Assembly: GCA_023430045.1 (NCBI GenBank)
Contig: JAEZCF010000084.1
Location: 1 to 48,321 of the forward strand
Length of the DNA: 48,321 bases
Origin: Pseudomonadota bacterium
GTDB taxonomy: Bacteria > Pseudomonadota > Gammaproteobacteria > Xanthomonadales > Xanthomonadaceae
Reading direction: 5' to 3'
Position 1 is the stretch's first letter, and the number at the start of each line of letters is the position of its first letter. Positions 1 through 8,244 of this stretch are shown here, piece after piece. The notes below the pieces were generated by a model. That model ran no database searches. It was not told the origin of the DNA and saw nothing but the letters and a program-made list of their open reading frames with translations. The position numbers were made by a program, and so were the translations under genes.

Positions 1-12
1 GGAATCAAGGGA

Positions 13-33
13 GTGACGACCAACGGTCGTCAC
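13..33. repeat. Perfect inverted repeat behind serS
   Basis: Two 9-base arms (13-21 GTGACGACC and 25-33 GGTCGTCAC) are separated by AAC and would fold into a tight hairpin. The element lies about 100 bases beyond the serS stop codon. It could be a REP-type palindrome or part of the serS transcript end, but there is no T-run on either side, so a classical terminator is not supported. Confidence 0.55.
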
Positions 34-122
34 CCACCGGGATGGGTCCCACCCGCCGGGATCAGCCCCACCCACCGGGATCGGTACCCACACCGCGATG
101 GGCCGTCACCCACCATGCCCCC
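28..122. repeat. Five 19-bp tandem repeats
   Basis: Five consecutive 19-base units start at 28, 47, 66, 85 and 104, with a core close to CCCACCCACCGGGATCGG. Units 1 to 3 are well conserved and units 4 and 5 are decayed. The array fills the space between the window edge and the serS stop codon. Nineteen is not a multiple of three, so a coding repeat is unlikely. The role is unknown. Confidence 0.7.
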
Positions 123-131
123 TCGCCAGCA

Positions 132-1412
132 TCAACCGATGGTTTCGAGGCCACCCATGTACGGACGCAGCACCTCCGGCACCGTGATCGAGCCGTCGGC
201 GTTCTGGTAGTTCTCCATCACGGCGATCATCGCCCGGCCCACGGCAACGCCGGAGCCGTTGAGCGTATGCAGCAGCTCGGGCTTGCCGGTGGCGGGGTTG
301 CGCCAGCGCGCCTGCATGCGGCGCGCCTGGAAATCCCCGGTGTTGGAACACGAGGAAATCTCGCGGTAGGTGTCCTGCGAAGGCAGCCACACTTCCAGGT
401 CATAGGTCTTCACCGCGGAAAAGCCCATGTCGCCCGTGCACAGCAGCACCTTGCGGTACGGCAGGCCGAGCTTTTCCAGCACCACCTCGGCGCAGCGCGT
501 CATGCGCTGGTGCTCGGCATCGCTGTCTTCGGCGCGGCATGCGGTCACCAGTTCCACCTTTTCGAACTGGTGCTGGCGGATCATGCCGCGCACATCGCGG
601 CCGCCGCTGCCCGCTTCGGCGCGGAAACACATCGAATGCGCGGTCATGCGCAGCGGCAGGTTCTCCGCATCAATGATCTCCTCGCGCACGATGTTGGTCA
701 GCGGCACTTCGGAGGTGGGAATCAGGTAACGCGGCGATTCGCCCACGGCCGTTCTGAACAGGTCGTCCTCGAACTTCGGCAGCTGGCCGGTGCCGCGCAG
801 CGATTCGGGATTCACCAGCAGCGGTACGTTGGTTTCCTCATAGCCGTGTTCGCCTACGTGCAGGTCCAGCATGAACTGCGCCAGCGCGCGGTGCAGGCGT
901 GCGATGGGGCCACGCAGCACGGTGAAGCGCGAGCCGGACAGCTTGGCGGCGGTTTCCGCATCCAGCCAGCCGTTGCGCGCACCAAGTTCCACGTGGTCCA
1001 GCACCTTGAAATCGAACTGGCGCGGCGTGCCCCAGCGCGACTGTTCGACGTTGTCGTTCTCGTCGGCACCGGCGGGCACGTCGTCGGACGGCAGGTTGGG
1101 AATCTCCAGCGCGATCGTTTCGATCTTCTCGCGGAGCGCATCCAGCGCGACCTCCGATGCCTTCAGCTCATCGGCGAACGCGGCCACTTCGGCCATGATC
1201 GCCGACACATCCTCGCCCTTCGCCTTGGCCTGGCCGATGGCCTTTGAACGGCTGTTGCGCAGGCTCTGCAGTTCCTGGGTGCGCACCTGGATGCGCTTGC
1301 GGTCCGCTTCCAGCGACTCCAGCGCGGACACGTCGAGCGCGTAACCACGACTGGCACGCAGGCGCTCGGCAAGGTCGGCAGGCTGTTGGCGAAGCAGGGC
1401 AGGATCGAGCAT
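132..1412 (-). CDS. serS: Seryl-tRNA synthetase
   Basis: Cytoplasmic class II aminoacyl-tRNA synthetase that charges tRNA-Ser (and tRNA-Sec where present) with serine. The 426 residues match the usual family length. The N-terminal ~110 residues are the long alpha-helical coiled-coil arm that holds the tRNA (MLDPALLRQQPADLAERL start, heptad-like charged stretch). The catalytic core shows motif 2 (FRAEAGSGGRDVRGMIRQHQ) and motif 3 (NGSGVAVGRAMIAVMENYQ) near the C-terminus. The ATG at 1412 is the natural start. It stands alone, divergent from the TonB-like gene at 1527 across a 114-bp gap. Identification is secure. Confidence 0.98.
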   Translation of the reverse strand: MLDPALLRQQPADLAERLRASRGYALDVSALESLEADRKRIQVRTQELQSLRNSRSKAIGQAKAKGEDVSAIMAEVAAFADELKASEVALDALREKIETIALEIPNLPSDDVPAGADENDNVEQSRWGTPRQFDFKVLDHVELGARNGWLDAETAAKLSGSRFTVLRGPIARLHRALAQFMLDLHVGEHGYEETNVPLLVNPESLRGTGQLPKFEDDLFRTAVGESPRYLIPTSEVPLTNIVREEIIDAENLPLRMTAHSMCFRAEAGSGGRDVRGMIRQHQFEKVELVTACRAEDSDAEHQRMTRCAEVVLEKLGLPYRKVLLCTGDMGFSAVKTYDLEVWLPSQDTYREISSCSNTGDFQARRMQARWRNPATGKPELLHTLNGSGVAVGRAMIAVMENYQNADGSITVPEVLRPYMGGLETIG

Positions 1413-1526
1413 GGCTGGGGGTCGGTTGTCGAAACAGGACCCGGATTATCGCCTGTTATGCGGATTTCTGCCGCCGGTTCATCGCCGCTGTGACAGAATC
1501 CGGGTGATCCCGCCCTGGTCCGAGCC

Positions 1527-2168
1527 ATGCCCGCTACCCGTTCTTCGTCCGGCAAGTCGTTCACCCTGGAGATTCCGCGCAACGCCCTGAAAATCGCCGG
1601 TATCGCGTTCTGCGGCGGGCTGTTGTTGTTCGTGGTGGTGTGGCTTTCCAGCCGCGACAAGAGCTTTTACCAGGCCGATCCGGCCATGAAGACGCCCCAG
1701 CAGGCCGCTGAAGTGGAACCACTGCCGGAGCCCCTGGCCGCCGCCGCAGGTTCCAGCGACATGCCCGAAGCACGCCCTGTCCCGCCGGAAGAGGCGCCGA
1801 AACTGGTGGAGGCCACACCGCCGCCGCCTACGGTGGATACCACCGCGCCGCCACCCACAGACCTGCCTGCTGCAGCCAGCGCCGGGGCGTCTGATCGGCC
1901 GATGCCGATTCCCGGCCAGTCGCCGGCGCCGTCCTATCCGCCGGGTGCGCTGCGTCGCGGCGAATCCGGTTCGGTGGTGCTGCGCGTGGACGTGGATGCG
2001 AACGGGCTGCCGGCAGCGGTGACGCTGATACAGCGCAGCGGTTCGCGGGACCTGGACCGTGCGGCCAGCGAAGCGGTACGGCGCTGGCGTTTCACCCCTG
2101 CGATGAGCAATGGCCAGCCCGTAGCGGGCAGCATCGAAGTGCCGTTTGATTTCACTCCGGGACGCTGA
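1527..2168 (+). CDS. TonB-family energy transducer (TonB C-terminal domain)
   Basis: A 213-residue protein with TonB architecture: short cytoplasmic N-terminus, one membrane segment at about residues 22-41 (IAGIAFCGGLLLFVVVWL), a Pro/Ala/Glu-rich periplasmic linker (about 55-125, with PPPP runs), and a C-terminal TonB domain (about 130-210) carrying the YPPGALRRGESGSVVLRVDV and RRWRFTP signatures. It would couple the proton-motive force to outer-membrane receptors. ExbB and ExbD are not beside it, so it is probably an accessory TonB or uses an ExbBD pair encoded elsewhere. A second TonB-like gene follows 169 bp downstream. The ATG at 1527 has only a weak ribosome site. Which receptors it serves cannot be told. 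Confidence 0.88.
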   Translation: MPATRSSSGKSFTLEIPRNALKIAGIAFCGGLLLFVVVWLSSRDKSFYQADPAMKTPQQAAEVEPLPEPLAAAAGSSDMPEARPVPPEEAPKLVEATPPPPTVDTTAPPPTDLPAAASAGASDRPMPIPGQSPAPSYPPGALRRGESGSVVLRVDVDANGLPAAVTLIQRSGSRDLDRAASEAVRRWRFTPAMSNGQPVAGSIEVPFDFTPGR

Positions 2169-2187
2169 TTCCTGCACGCCGTTCCAG

Positions 2188-2262
2188 CGCCGCATTGACG
2201 TCGGCGTGTTTCTGCTGAATGCCTCCGATACTGCAACCTGAACTCCATACGCCGCATTGACG
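2188..2262 (+). repeat. 13-bp direct repeat between the two tonB-like genes
   Basis: The word CGCCGCATTGACG occurs exactly at 2188-2200 and again at 2250-2262, 62 bases apart start to start, in the non-coding gap before the second TonB-like gene. It may be a paired regulator site or a remnant of local duplication. No regulator was recognised. Confidence 0.4.
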
Positions 2263-2337
2263 CGACGCTGACACCGGTGTGGCCGGCGTGGGGCAACACT
2301 CGGTCCGTCGTCGGAAACGACATTCAGGAGTCAGAAC

Positions 2338-2913
2338 ATGAGCGCTACGCGAGCACCGGATATGCCGAACTCTCCCCAGCAACAGGCCGACAGCGACCTG
2401 GTGCAGGAACGTCGCCGCCCTTCCCCGCTGTTGTGGGTAGCGCTGATCGTGGCGATGTTTGCCGCTGCGCTGATGTGGCTGCGCTGGTCGAACCAGGAGG
2501 TTGCTCCCGCGCCTATCGGCGAACGCATGCTGCCGACCACCGGCGCACCCGTTGCGACCACACCGGCGCCGGCGACGCGCCAGGCTGCACCGGCCACTCC
2601 GGCCCGTGAGCGTGCCACGCCGGCGGTGCGCACCCGCGAGGCGCGTCCGCTGACCAGCAACGTCAAGCCGGTCTACCCGCGCACGGCGTTGCGCAATGGC
2701 GTACAGGGCAGCGTGGTGGCCCGCCTGCAGGTGACCCCGGATGGCAGCGTGAGCGATGCGAGCATCGTTTCGCGCAGCGGTCAGCGCGACCGCGACCTGG
2801 ATCGCGCGGTACTGACCACCGTACGCGGCTGGAAGTTCGAGCCGGCCCTGAAGGATGGTCGCGCGGTGGCCAGCGTGGTAAACGTGCCGGTGGATTTCCG
2901 CACCGAGCAGTAA
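2338..2913 (+). CDS. TonB-family energy transducer, second copy
   Basis: A 191-residue paralogue of the preceding gene with the same layout: soluble N-terminus, membrane segment at about residues 31-46 (LLWVALIVAMFAAALMWL), a Pro/Ala/Thr/Arg-rich linker (about 60-105) and a TonB C-terminal domain starting at VKPVYPRTALRNGVQGSVV. The C-terminal domains of the two genes align well while the linkers differ, which suggests an old tandem duplication. A strong AGGAG site lies 8 bases before the ATG at 2338, unlike the first copy. The stop codon is followed closely by a REP array. It probably serves different receptors from its neighbour, but that is inference. Confidence 0.88.
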   Translation: MSATRAPDMPNSPQQQADSDLVQERRRPSPLLWVALIVAMFAAALMWLRWSNQEVAPAPIGERMLPTTGAPVATTPAPATRQAAPATPARERATPAVRTREARPLTSNVKPVYPRTALRNGVQGSVVARLQVTPDGSVSDASIVSRSGQRDRDLDRAVLTTVRGWKFEPALKDGRAVASVVNVPVDFRTEQ

Positions 2914-2956
2914 CGGGTAACGCCAACATGCGGGGCGCTGCCCCGCTGTTGCGCTC

Positions 2957-3121
2957 GTAGAGCGGGGCTCTGCCCCGCTGCGCGGTCATACATCAGCCGG
3001 GCAGAGCCCGGCTCTACGTAACCTGTACAGCCGGGCAGCGCCCGGCTCTACGTGAACCTGCCCAGCCGGGCAGAGCCCGGCTCTACGTGAACCTGTCCGG
3101 CCGGGCAGAGCCCGGCTCTAC
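2957..3121. repeat. SMAG/REP array: one REPIN plus three inverted units
   Basis: Five 23-base palindromes. The first (2957-2979) starts with GTAGAGC and has GCGGGG/CCCCGC arms. Four more, reading in the opposite direction (ending CTAC), lie at 2995-3017, 3029-3051, 3064-3086 and 3099-3121 with AGCCGGGC arms and a period of 34-35 bp. The first two units form an inverted pair (REPIN-like, 61 bp). A decayed palindrome precedes them at 2930-2949. The last unit contains the aroA stop codon. Such elements are known in S. maltophilia as SMAG; they can shape mRNA 3' ends. Confidence 0.92.
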
Positions 3122-4425
3122 GTGAGATCGAAACCTGCGCTGCGGGCCAGCTCATCGAAACCCGGAAACGACGTCGCCACATTGGCAACGTCATTGATCC
3201 GCACTTCCCCATTACTCAACTGCGCGGCAATCGCGAACGCCATCGCGATGCGATGATCGCCATGGCTTTCGATGGTGCCGCTGCCCAGCGTCATGCCGCC
3301 ATGGATCGTGGCGCCATCTTCGGTCTCGTCCACCTGCACACCCAGTGAGCGCAGCCCGGTGGCCATCGCCGCCAGGCGATCAGACTCCTTCACTCGCAGT
3401 TCGGCCGCGCCGGTAACCACGGTATTTCCCTCGGCAGCCGCTGCCGCGACGAACAACGCGGGAAACTCGTCGATCATGTCCGGTACGAGTGCTTCCGGAA
3501 TGCGGGCGCCCTTCAGCGACGCGTAGTTGACCACCAGGTCCGCCACCGCTTCCCCGCCCTGCACGGCCGGATTCTCCTCGCTGATGTCTGCACCCATCAG
3601 CCGCAATGCATGCAGCAGGCCGGTGCGGCGCGGATTGAGGCCCACTTGGCGCAGGCGCAACCGGGAGCCGGGAACAACGCTGGCCGCCACCAGGAAAAAG
3701 GCGGCGGAAGAGAAATCGGCCGGCACCCTGATGTCCGTCGCGCGCAAGCGCTGGCCGCCACACAGGCGCGCCTTGCCCGGCGAATACTCGATATCCACGC
3801 CGAATGCGGCAAGCATGCGCTCGGTGTAATCGCGCGTGGGATGCGGCTCGGCCACCGATGTTTCGCCCTGTGCATACAGGCCGGCCAGCAGCACGGCGGA
3901 CTTGACCTGCGCACTGGCCACCGGCGATGCGAAATCGATGCCACGCAGCGGCTGACCGCCATGCACGCGCAGTGGCGGGGTGCCGTCGTCGCGAGTATCG
4001 ATGCGCGCGCCCATCTGCGCCAGCGGCCCGGTGACCCGCCGCATGGGGCGGCGCGAAAGCGACTCGTCGCCCACCAGCACGCTGTCGAAACGCTGCCCGG
4101 CCAGCACCCCGGCGATCAGCCGCATGCCGGTGCCGGCGTTGCCGCAGTCCAGTTCGCCATCCGGCGCGCGCAGGCCATCCACACCCACGCCATGTACCAC
4201 GCGCCGCGACGGCGAGGGTGTTTCCACGCGCGCGCCCAGCTGGCTGAAGATGCGTGCCGTGGCGCGGGTATCTTCGCCTTCCAGAAAGCCTTCGATGGTC
4301 GAGGTGCCATCGGCCAGCGCGGCGAACATCACCGCACGGTGGGAAATGGACTTGTCGCCGGGGATGACCAGGCTGCCCTGCAGGGGCTGCCCGCGACGGG
4401 CGATCCAGTGTTGCGCGTTGCTCAT
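3118..4425 (-). CDS. aroA: 3-phosphoshikimate 1-carboxyvinyltransferase (EPSP synthase)
   Basis: Catalyses transfer of enolpyruvyl from PEP to shikimate-3-phosphate, the sixth step of the shikimate pathway. The 435 residues match the family. Visible motifs are PGDKSISHRA at about 22-31 (substrate-binding Lys25), LDCGNAGTGMRL in the first domain (PEP loop) and RDYTERML. Where the E. coli enzyme has GNAGTAMRPL, this protein reads GNAGTGMRL, so the position of E. coli Pro101 is Leu. It is the last gene of a serC-pheA-aroA operon. The start ATG at 4425 has an AAGGAA ribosome site. Its TAG stop codon is the TAG of a GTAG palindrome. Confidence 0.98.
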   Translation of the reverse strand: MSNAQHWIARRGQPLQGSLVIPGDKSISHRAVMFAALADGTSTIEGFLEGEDTRATARIFSQLGARVETPSPSRRVVHGVGVDGLRAPDGELDCGNAGTGMRLIAGVLAGQRFDSVLVGDESLSRRPMRRVTGPLAQMGARIDTRDDGTPPLRVHGGQPLRGIDFASPVASAQVKSAVLLAGLYAQGETSVAEPHPTRDYTERMLAAFGVDIEYSPGKARLCGGQRLRATDIRVPADFSSAAFFLVAASVVPGSRLRLRQVGLNPRRTGLLHALRLMGADISEENPAVQGGEAVADLVVNYASLKGARIPEALVPDMIDEFPALFVAAAAAEGNTVVTGAAELRVKESDRLAAMATGLRSLGVQVDETEDGATIHGGMTLGSGTIESHGDHRIAMAFAIAAQLSNGEVRINDVANVATSFPGFDELARSAGFDLT

Positions 4426-4508
4426 CGTCTGCTGTTTCCTTCAACGCCGCCAGGCGACGGCGGAACACGGAGCGGGGGCACGCATGGGCACCCCACGGGG
4501 GCGGTCGG

Positions 4509-5681
4509 TCAGGGCACGGCGACCGGGTACGAGCCGAGCACCTTGATCTGTGCCGCGTGCGCTTCCAGTTCGGCAAGCGCGGCCTGCATCGGCACATCGT
4601 CGATATGGCCGGCCAGGTCGATGAAGAAGCCGTATTCCCACTTGCCGTGATGCGAAGGCCGCGATTCGATGCGGTTCATGCTGATGCCATGCCGCGCGAA
4701 CGGGCTGAGCACATCGAACAGGGCGCCCGGCTTGTCATGGATGAACACCAGCACCGAGGTGCGGTCATGGCCGGAGGTCGGGAACAGGCTGCGGCCGATC
4801 ACCAGGAAGCGCGTGGTGTTGTCGGCATCGTTCTGGATCGGCCGGGTTACGACCTTCTTCAGGCCATACACCTGGCCGGCGCTCTCGCCACCGATCGCCG
4901 CGGCATCATCGGCATTGCGCGCGCGGCGCGCGCCTTCGGCATTGCTGGAAACCGGGATCTTCTCGGCCTTGGGCAGGTTCGCGCGCAGCCACGCAGAGGT
5001 CTGCATGAACGACTGCGGATGCGCGTATACGCGCTCGATGTCATCCAGCCGGCCACTGCGCGACATCAGGAACTGCTGCACGCGCAGCTCCGCTTCACCG
5101 CAGATCTTCAGGTTGGATGTCAGGAACATGTCCAGGGTGATCTGGATGGTGCCCTGCCCCGAATTCTCCACCGGCACCACGCCGAAATCGGCGTTGCCCG
5201 CTTCCACTTCCTGGAACACTTCCTCGATGCTGGCCATCGGCAGGCCCAGCGCGGAACGCCCGAAATGCTTGAGCACCGCCTGCTGGCTGAAGGTGCCTTC
5301 CGGGCCCAGGTAGCCGATCTTCAGGGGTTCCTGCTGGGCAAGGCAGGCCGACATGATCTCGCGATACACGTGCACCAGCACTTCATCGCTGAGCGGGCCT
5401 TCATTGCGGTCCACCACCATGCGCAGCACCTGCGCCTCGCGCTCGGGACGGTAATAGTCCACGGCGGCGGCGAGCTTGCCCTTGGCCTTGCCGACCTTGT
5501 GGGCGAAACGCGCGCGTTCGGCGATGAGCGACTGGATGTCGCGGTCGATCTGGTCGATCTTGGCGCGGACATCGGCCAGCACGGGCGGCGCGCTGGCGGC
5601 GATGTCGGCGGCTTTCGGCGGAGTCTTGGCCTTGGCCGGCGCGGCCTTCTTGCTGGCCGGCTTGGCAGGTTTGCGTGCCAT
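4509..5681 (-). CDS. pheA: Bifunctional chorismate mutase / prephenate dehydratase (P-protein)
   Basis: Converts chorismate to prephenate and then phenylpyruvate, the committed route to phenylalanine. Domains in order (390 residues): a Lys/Ala/Pro-rich tail (1-33) not found in E. coli PheA; AroQ-type chorismate mutase (about 36-120, VRAKIDQIDRDIQSLIAERA); prephenate dehydratase (about 125-300, starting KIGYLGPEGTFSQQA); and a C-terminal ACT domain (about 305-380) with the ESRPS motif for feedback binding of phenylalanine. Allosteric inhibition by Phe is therefore expected. It sits 60 bp downstream of serC and 83 bp upstream of aroA on the same strand. Cytoplasmic. The basic tail may be a disordered extension. 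Confidence 0.97.
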   Translation of the reverse strand: MARKPAKPASKKAAPAKAKTPPKAADIAASAPPVLADVRAKIDQIDRDIQSLIAERARFAHKVGKAKGKLAAAVDYYRPEREAQVLRMVVDRNEGPLSDEVLVHVYREIMSACLAQQEPLKIGYLGPEGTFSQQAVLKHFGRSALGLPMASIEEVFQEVEAGNADFGVVPVENSGQGTIQITLDMFLTSNLKICGEAELRVQQFLMSRSGRLDDIERVYAHPQSFMQTSAWLRANLPKAEKIPVSSNAEGARRARNADDAAAIGGESAGQVYGLKKVVTRPIQNDADNTTRFLVIGRSLFPTSGHDRTSVLVFIHDKPGALFDVLSPFARHGISMNRIESRPSHHGKWEYGFFIDLAGHIDDVPMQAALAELEAHAAQIKVLGSYPVAVP

Positions 5682-5741
5682 CGGGGTTCCTTGGTGCAGG
5701 GCGCGCGACAGGCACGCGCCGGAAAATCGAGCCGTGGGAAT

Positions 5742-6827
5742 TCAGCCGTGACGCTGCTGGAAATCAGCCATGAAGGCAACCAGCGCCTCCGCGCCGGCGA
5801 CCGGCATCGCGTTGTAGAGCGAGGCGCGGATGCCACCGACGGCCTTGTGGCCTTTCAGCGCCAGCAGTCCTGCTGCCTTGGCTTCGGCGACAAATCGCGC
5901 ATCCATTTCGGCATCGGGAAGGAAGAACGGAATATTCATCCGCGAGCGCGCCGATGCGGCCACTTCGTTGCGGTAGAAGCCGCCGGATGCGTCGATGGCC
6001 GCGTAGACCAGGGCGGCCTTGGCGGCATTGCGGCGGGCGAATTCCACCACCCCGCCTTCGGCAAGCATCCACTTGAACACCAGCCCGGCCAGGTACCAGT
6101 TCCAGGTGGGCGGCGTGTTGAGCATGGAATCGCGCGCGGCGTGCGAACGGTAGTCGAAGATGTCCGCACGCGACTGGCCACTGCGTTCCAGCAGGTCGCG
6201 GCGCACGATCACCACCGCAATGCCGACCGGCCCGAGGTTCTTCTGCGCACCGGCGTAGATCACCCCGAAGCGGCGCACATCCAGCGGTTCGCTGGCAATG
6301 GACGAACTGAAATCAGCGACCAGCGGAACATCGCCGGTATCTGGAATATCGCGGTATTCCACGCCATGGATGGTTTCGTTGGCGGTGATGTGCACATACG
6401 CCGCGTCGCCTGACAGCTGCCAGGCATCGCGCGGGGGGATGTCACGGAATGCATTCTCTTCGCTGCTGGCGGCGATGTTCACCGACACATACGGCGAGGC
6501 CTGCTTGACGGCGGTCCTGCCCCAGTGCCCTGTCAGCACATAGTCGGCACGCTGTCCGGCGCTGGCGAAATTCAGCGGAACCAGGGCCTGCTGCGTGGTG
6601 GCGCCGCCGGGCAGGAACAGCACGGCATAGTCATCAGGAATGTCCAGCAGGCGGCGCAGGTCGGCTTCCGCTTCGCTGGCAACGGCCATGAATTCCGGGC
6701 CGCGATGGCTCATCTCGACGATGGAGGCACCGGCACCGTGCCAGTCCAGCATTTCTTCCTGCGCCTGGCGCAGGACCGCTTCCGGCAACATCGCAGGGCC
6801 GGCACTGAAGTTGAACGCGCGCGTCAT
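5742..6827 (-). CDS. serC: Phosphoserine aminotransferase
   Basis: PLP enzyme that makes 3-phosphoserine from 3-phosphohydroxypyruvate for serine biosynthesis, and also serves the pyridoxine route in many proteobacteria. The 361 residues open with the family signature FNFSAGPAMLP and contain the PLP-binding Lys196 in the segment YAGAQKNLGPVG. The ATG at 6827 is preferred over an in-frame ATG at 6869, because it gives the conserved N-terminus and has an AGGTG site 6 bases upstream. First gene of the serC-pheA-aroA cluster, an arrangement known in many proteobacteria. Confidence 0.97.
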   Translation of the reverse strand: MTRAFNFSAGPAMLPEAVLRQAQEEMLDWHGAGASIVEMSHRGPEFMAVASEAEADLRRLLDIPDDYAVLFLPGGATTQQALVPLNFASAGQRADYVLTGHWGRTAVKQASPYVSVNIAASSEENAFRDIPPRDAWQLSGDAAYVHITANETIHGVEYRDIPDTGDVPLVADFSSSIASEPLDVRRFGVIYAGAQKNLGPVGIAVVIVRRDLLERSGQSRADIFDYRSHAARDSMLNTPPTWNWYLAGLVFKWMLAEGGVVEFARRNAAKAALVYAAIDASGGFYRNEVAASARSRMNIPFFLPDAEMDARFVAEAKAAGLLALKGHKAVGGIRASLYNAMPVAGAEALVAFMADFQQRHG

Positions 6828-6954
6828 GTCACACCTGTGGGGCAAGACCCCTAGTATGCCGCAGTGCAACGCGCGTGGACCGCTGGATTACCGGGAAATT
6901 TGGTTGCATCGGTATCCATCGGGGCGGTCGGCCAGGCCGGCGCCGCCCCACGCA

Positions 6955-7764
6955 TCAGCGGGCGCCGAACAGCAGCAGCAGGCTGAGCACACCGGCCAGC
7001 AGCAGTGCACTGACCAGCAGCCACGGCCAGCGGCGCACGCGCCGGGGCGATGTTTCGGCGGGCGCATCCTCGGCCTCGCTGGCCACATATTCCTCGGCAG
7101 GCAACGGGCGCACGCGGGGGTCGTTCGGCAGTTCCAGCACGAAACGATGCTGGCCGTCGAACACCACCTGGTCGCCGGCCTGCAGCCAGCAATGGCGCAC
7201 GGCCACCCCGTTCACCCGGCTGCCGTCGCCATTGCCGAGGTCGCGCAGCAGCACGCGTTCGCCGTGGCATTCAATGCGCGCATGCTGCTCGGCGAATGCC
7301 GGCTCGTCGATCCCGATATCCGCCTCGGCACTGCGCCCGACCAGACGCGGACGGTCCAGCGTGAAGCTGCGGCCATGGTGGCGCCCACCCAGTCCACGCA
7401 GCAACCGGGGTTCTTCCGGCTGCTGCACGGACTGTACCGCTGGCGGTGTCGCCGGTGCGTCCACCGCGCCCTGGATGAGCATTTCCACGCCATCCACGTA
7501 CAGGCCATCGCCGGCCCGCAGCAGCGCCATGCGCCGCACCGGCCGACCGTTTACGTGCACGCCGCGCACCCCCGTGGCCACCTGCAGCCACAGGCCGCGA
7601 TCATCCAGGCACAGCTGGGCCAGCAGCAGGCTGCCCTGGCTGCCTTTGCTGGCATCGAGCATGCGGATGCTGCCGTTGGCCTGGCGTACGATGCGTTGCA
7701 CCCCTGGTGCCAGGGGCTGGTCGGGCTGTGCGTGTTGGCTGAAATGGACGAGCAGGTTGTGCAT
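6955..7764 (-). CDS. Tail-anchored FHA-domain protein
   Basis: A 269-residue protein with two FHA-like modules and a C-terminal membrane anchor. The first (about residues 10-100) is degenerate; the second (about 125-200) keeps the phosphothreonine-binding layout, with VGRSAEADIGI, then QHARIE, then GSRVNG. A basic stretch (PRRVRRW) precedes the final hydrophobic segment (about 247-266, LLVSALLLAGVLSLLLLF), which places the FHA modules in the cytoplasm. FHA domains read Ser/Thr phosphorylation, but no kinase is nearby. The ATG at 7764 was chosen over an upstream one at 7851, which would overlap the divergent promoter region. Function unknown. Confidence 0.85.
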   Translation of the reverse strand: MHNLLVHFSQHAQPDQPLAPGVQRIVRQANGSIRMLDASKGSQGSLLLAQLCLDDRGLWLQVATGVRGVHVNGRPVRRMALLRAGDGLYVDGVEMLIQGAVDAPATPPAVQSVQQPEEPRLLRGLGGRHHGRSFTLDRPRLVGRSAEADIGIDEPAFAEQHARIECHGERVLLRDLGNGDGSRVNGVAVRHCWLQAGDQVVFDGQHRFVLELPNDPRVRPLPAEEYVASEAEDAPAETSPRRVRRWPWLLVSALLLAGVLSLLLLFGAR

Positions 7765-7880
7765 GCGCCGCAGCCTAGCAGGTGGCCGACGATCGCAGAA
7801 GAACCGTCGTTGTTGGCGTTTGCCGCCGCGATGCGCACAATGCTCGCCCACCGTTGTTTTTCCGCACGCAAGGAACCCGC

Positions 7881-8156
7881 ATGTCCAGCATCGATGTCCG
7901 CCACGCCCACGCCCTGCCCGCCCCGCAAGCGCGCCAGGCCATTGAAGAAGTTGCGGCCAAGCTGGCCGAGCGCTTCGGACTGCAGTCGAACTGGCGCGGC
8001 GACGTGCTGGATTTTTCCGGCAGCGGCGTGGACGGCGCGATCGAGATGCAGCCCGGCACGGTACGCGTCACCGCAACGCTGGGTTTCCTGCTCTCGGCGA
8101 TGAAGGGCATGGTGGAGGGCGAGATCCAGCGCGTGCTCAAGGAAAAGCTTGGCTGA
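7881..8156 (+). CDS. Polyhydroxyalkanoic acid system family protein
   Basis: A 91-residue protein resembling the small PHA-granule region family: it begins MSSIDVRHAHALPAPQARQA, has a central GDVLDFSGSGVDGAIEM stretch and ends in an amphipathic helix (KGMVEGEIQRVLKEKLG). Members occur beside phasins and polyhydroxyalkanoate genes; their molecular role is not established. An AAGGAA site lies 6 bases before the ATG at 7881. The phasin gene follows 88 bp downstream, which supports a PHA-granule role. No PHA synthase is in the window. Confidence 0.8.
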   Translation: MSSIDVRHAHALPAPQARQAIEEVAAKLAERFGLQSNWRGDVLDFSGSGVDGAIEMQPGTVRVTATLGFLLSAMKGMVEGEIQRVLKEKLG

Positions 8157-8244
8157 ACCGGGTAGCGAGGCGGCGCGACCGTCACGCCATCCGAGCACCG
8201 GCGCCGGTAATCTGCCCGGGTATCCGCCCAAGCAGGAGACCCCC

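Noticed and set aside
4557..6413. A 618-codon plus-strand frame opposite pheA and serC
   Set aside because: It is the antisense shadow of two certain genes, with low-complexity His/Arg/Gly-rich composition and no motifs.
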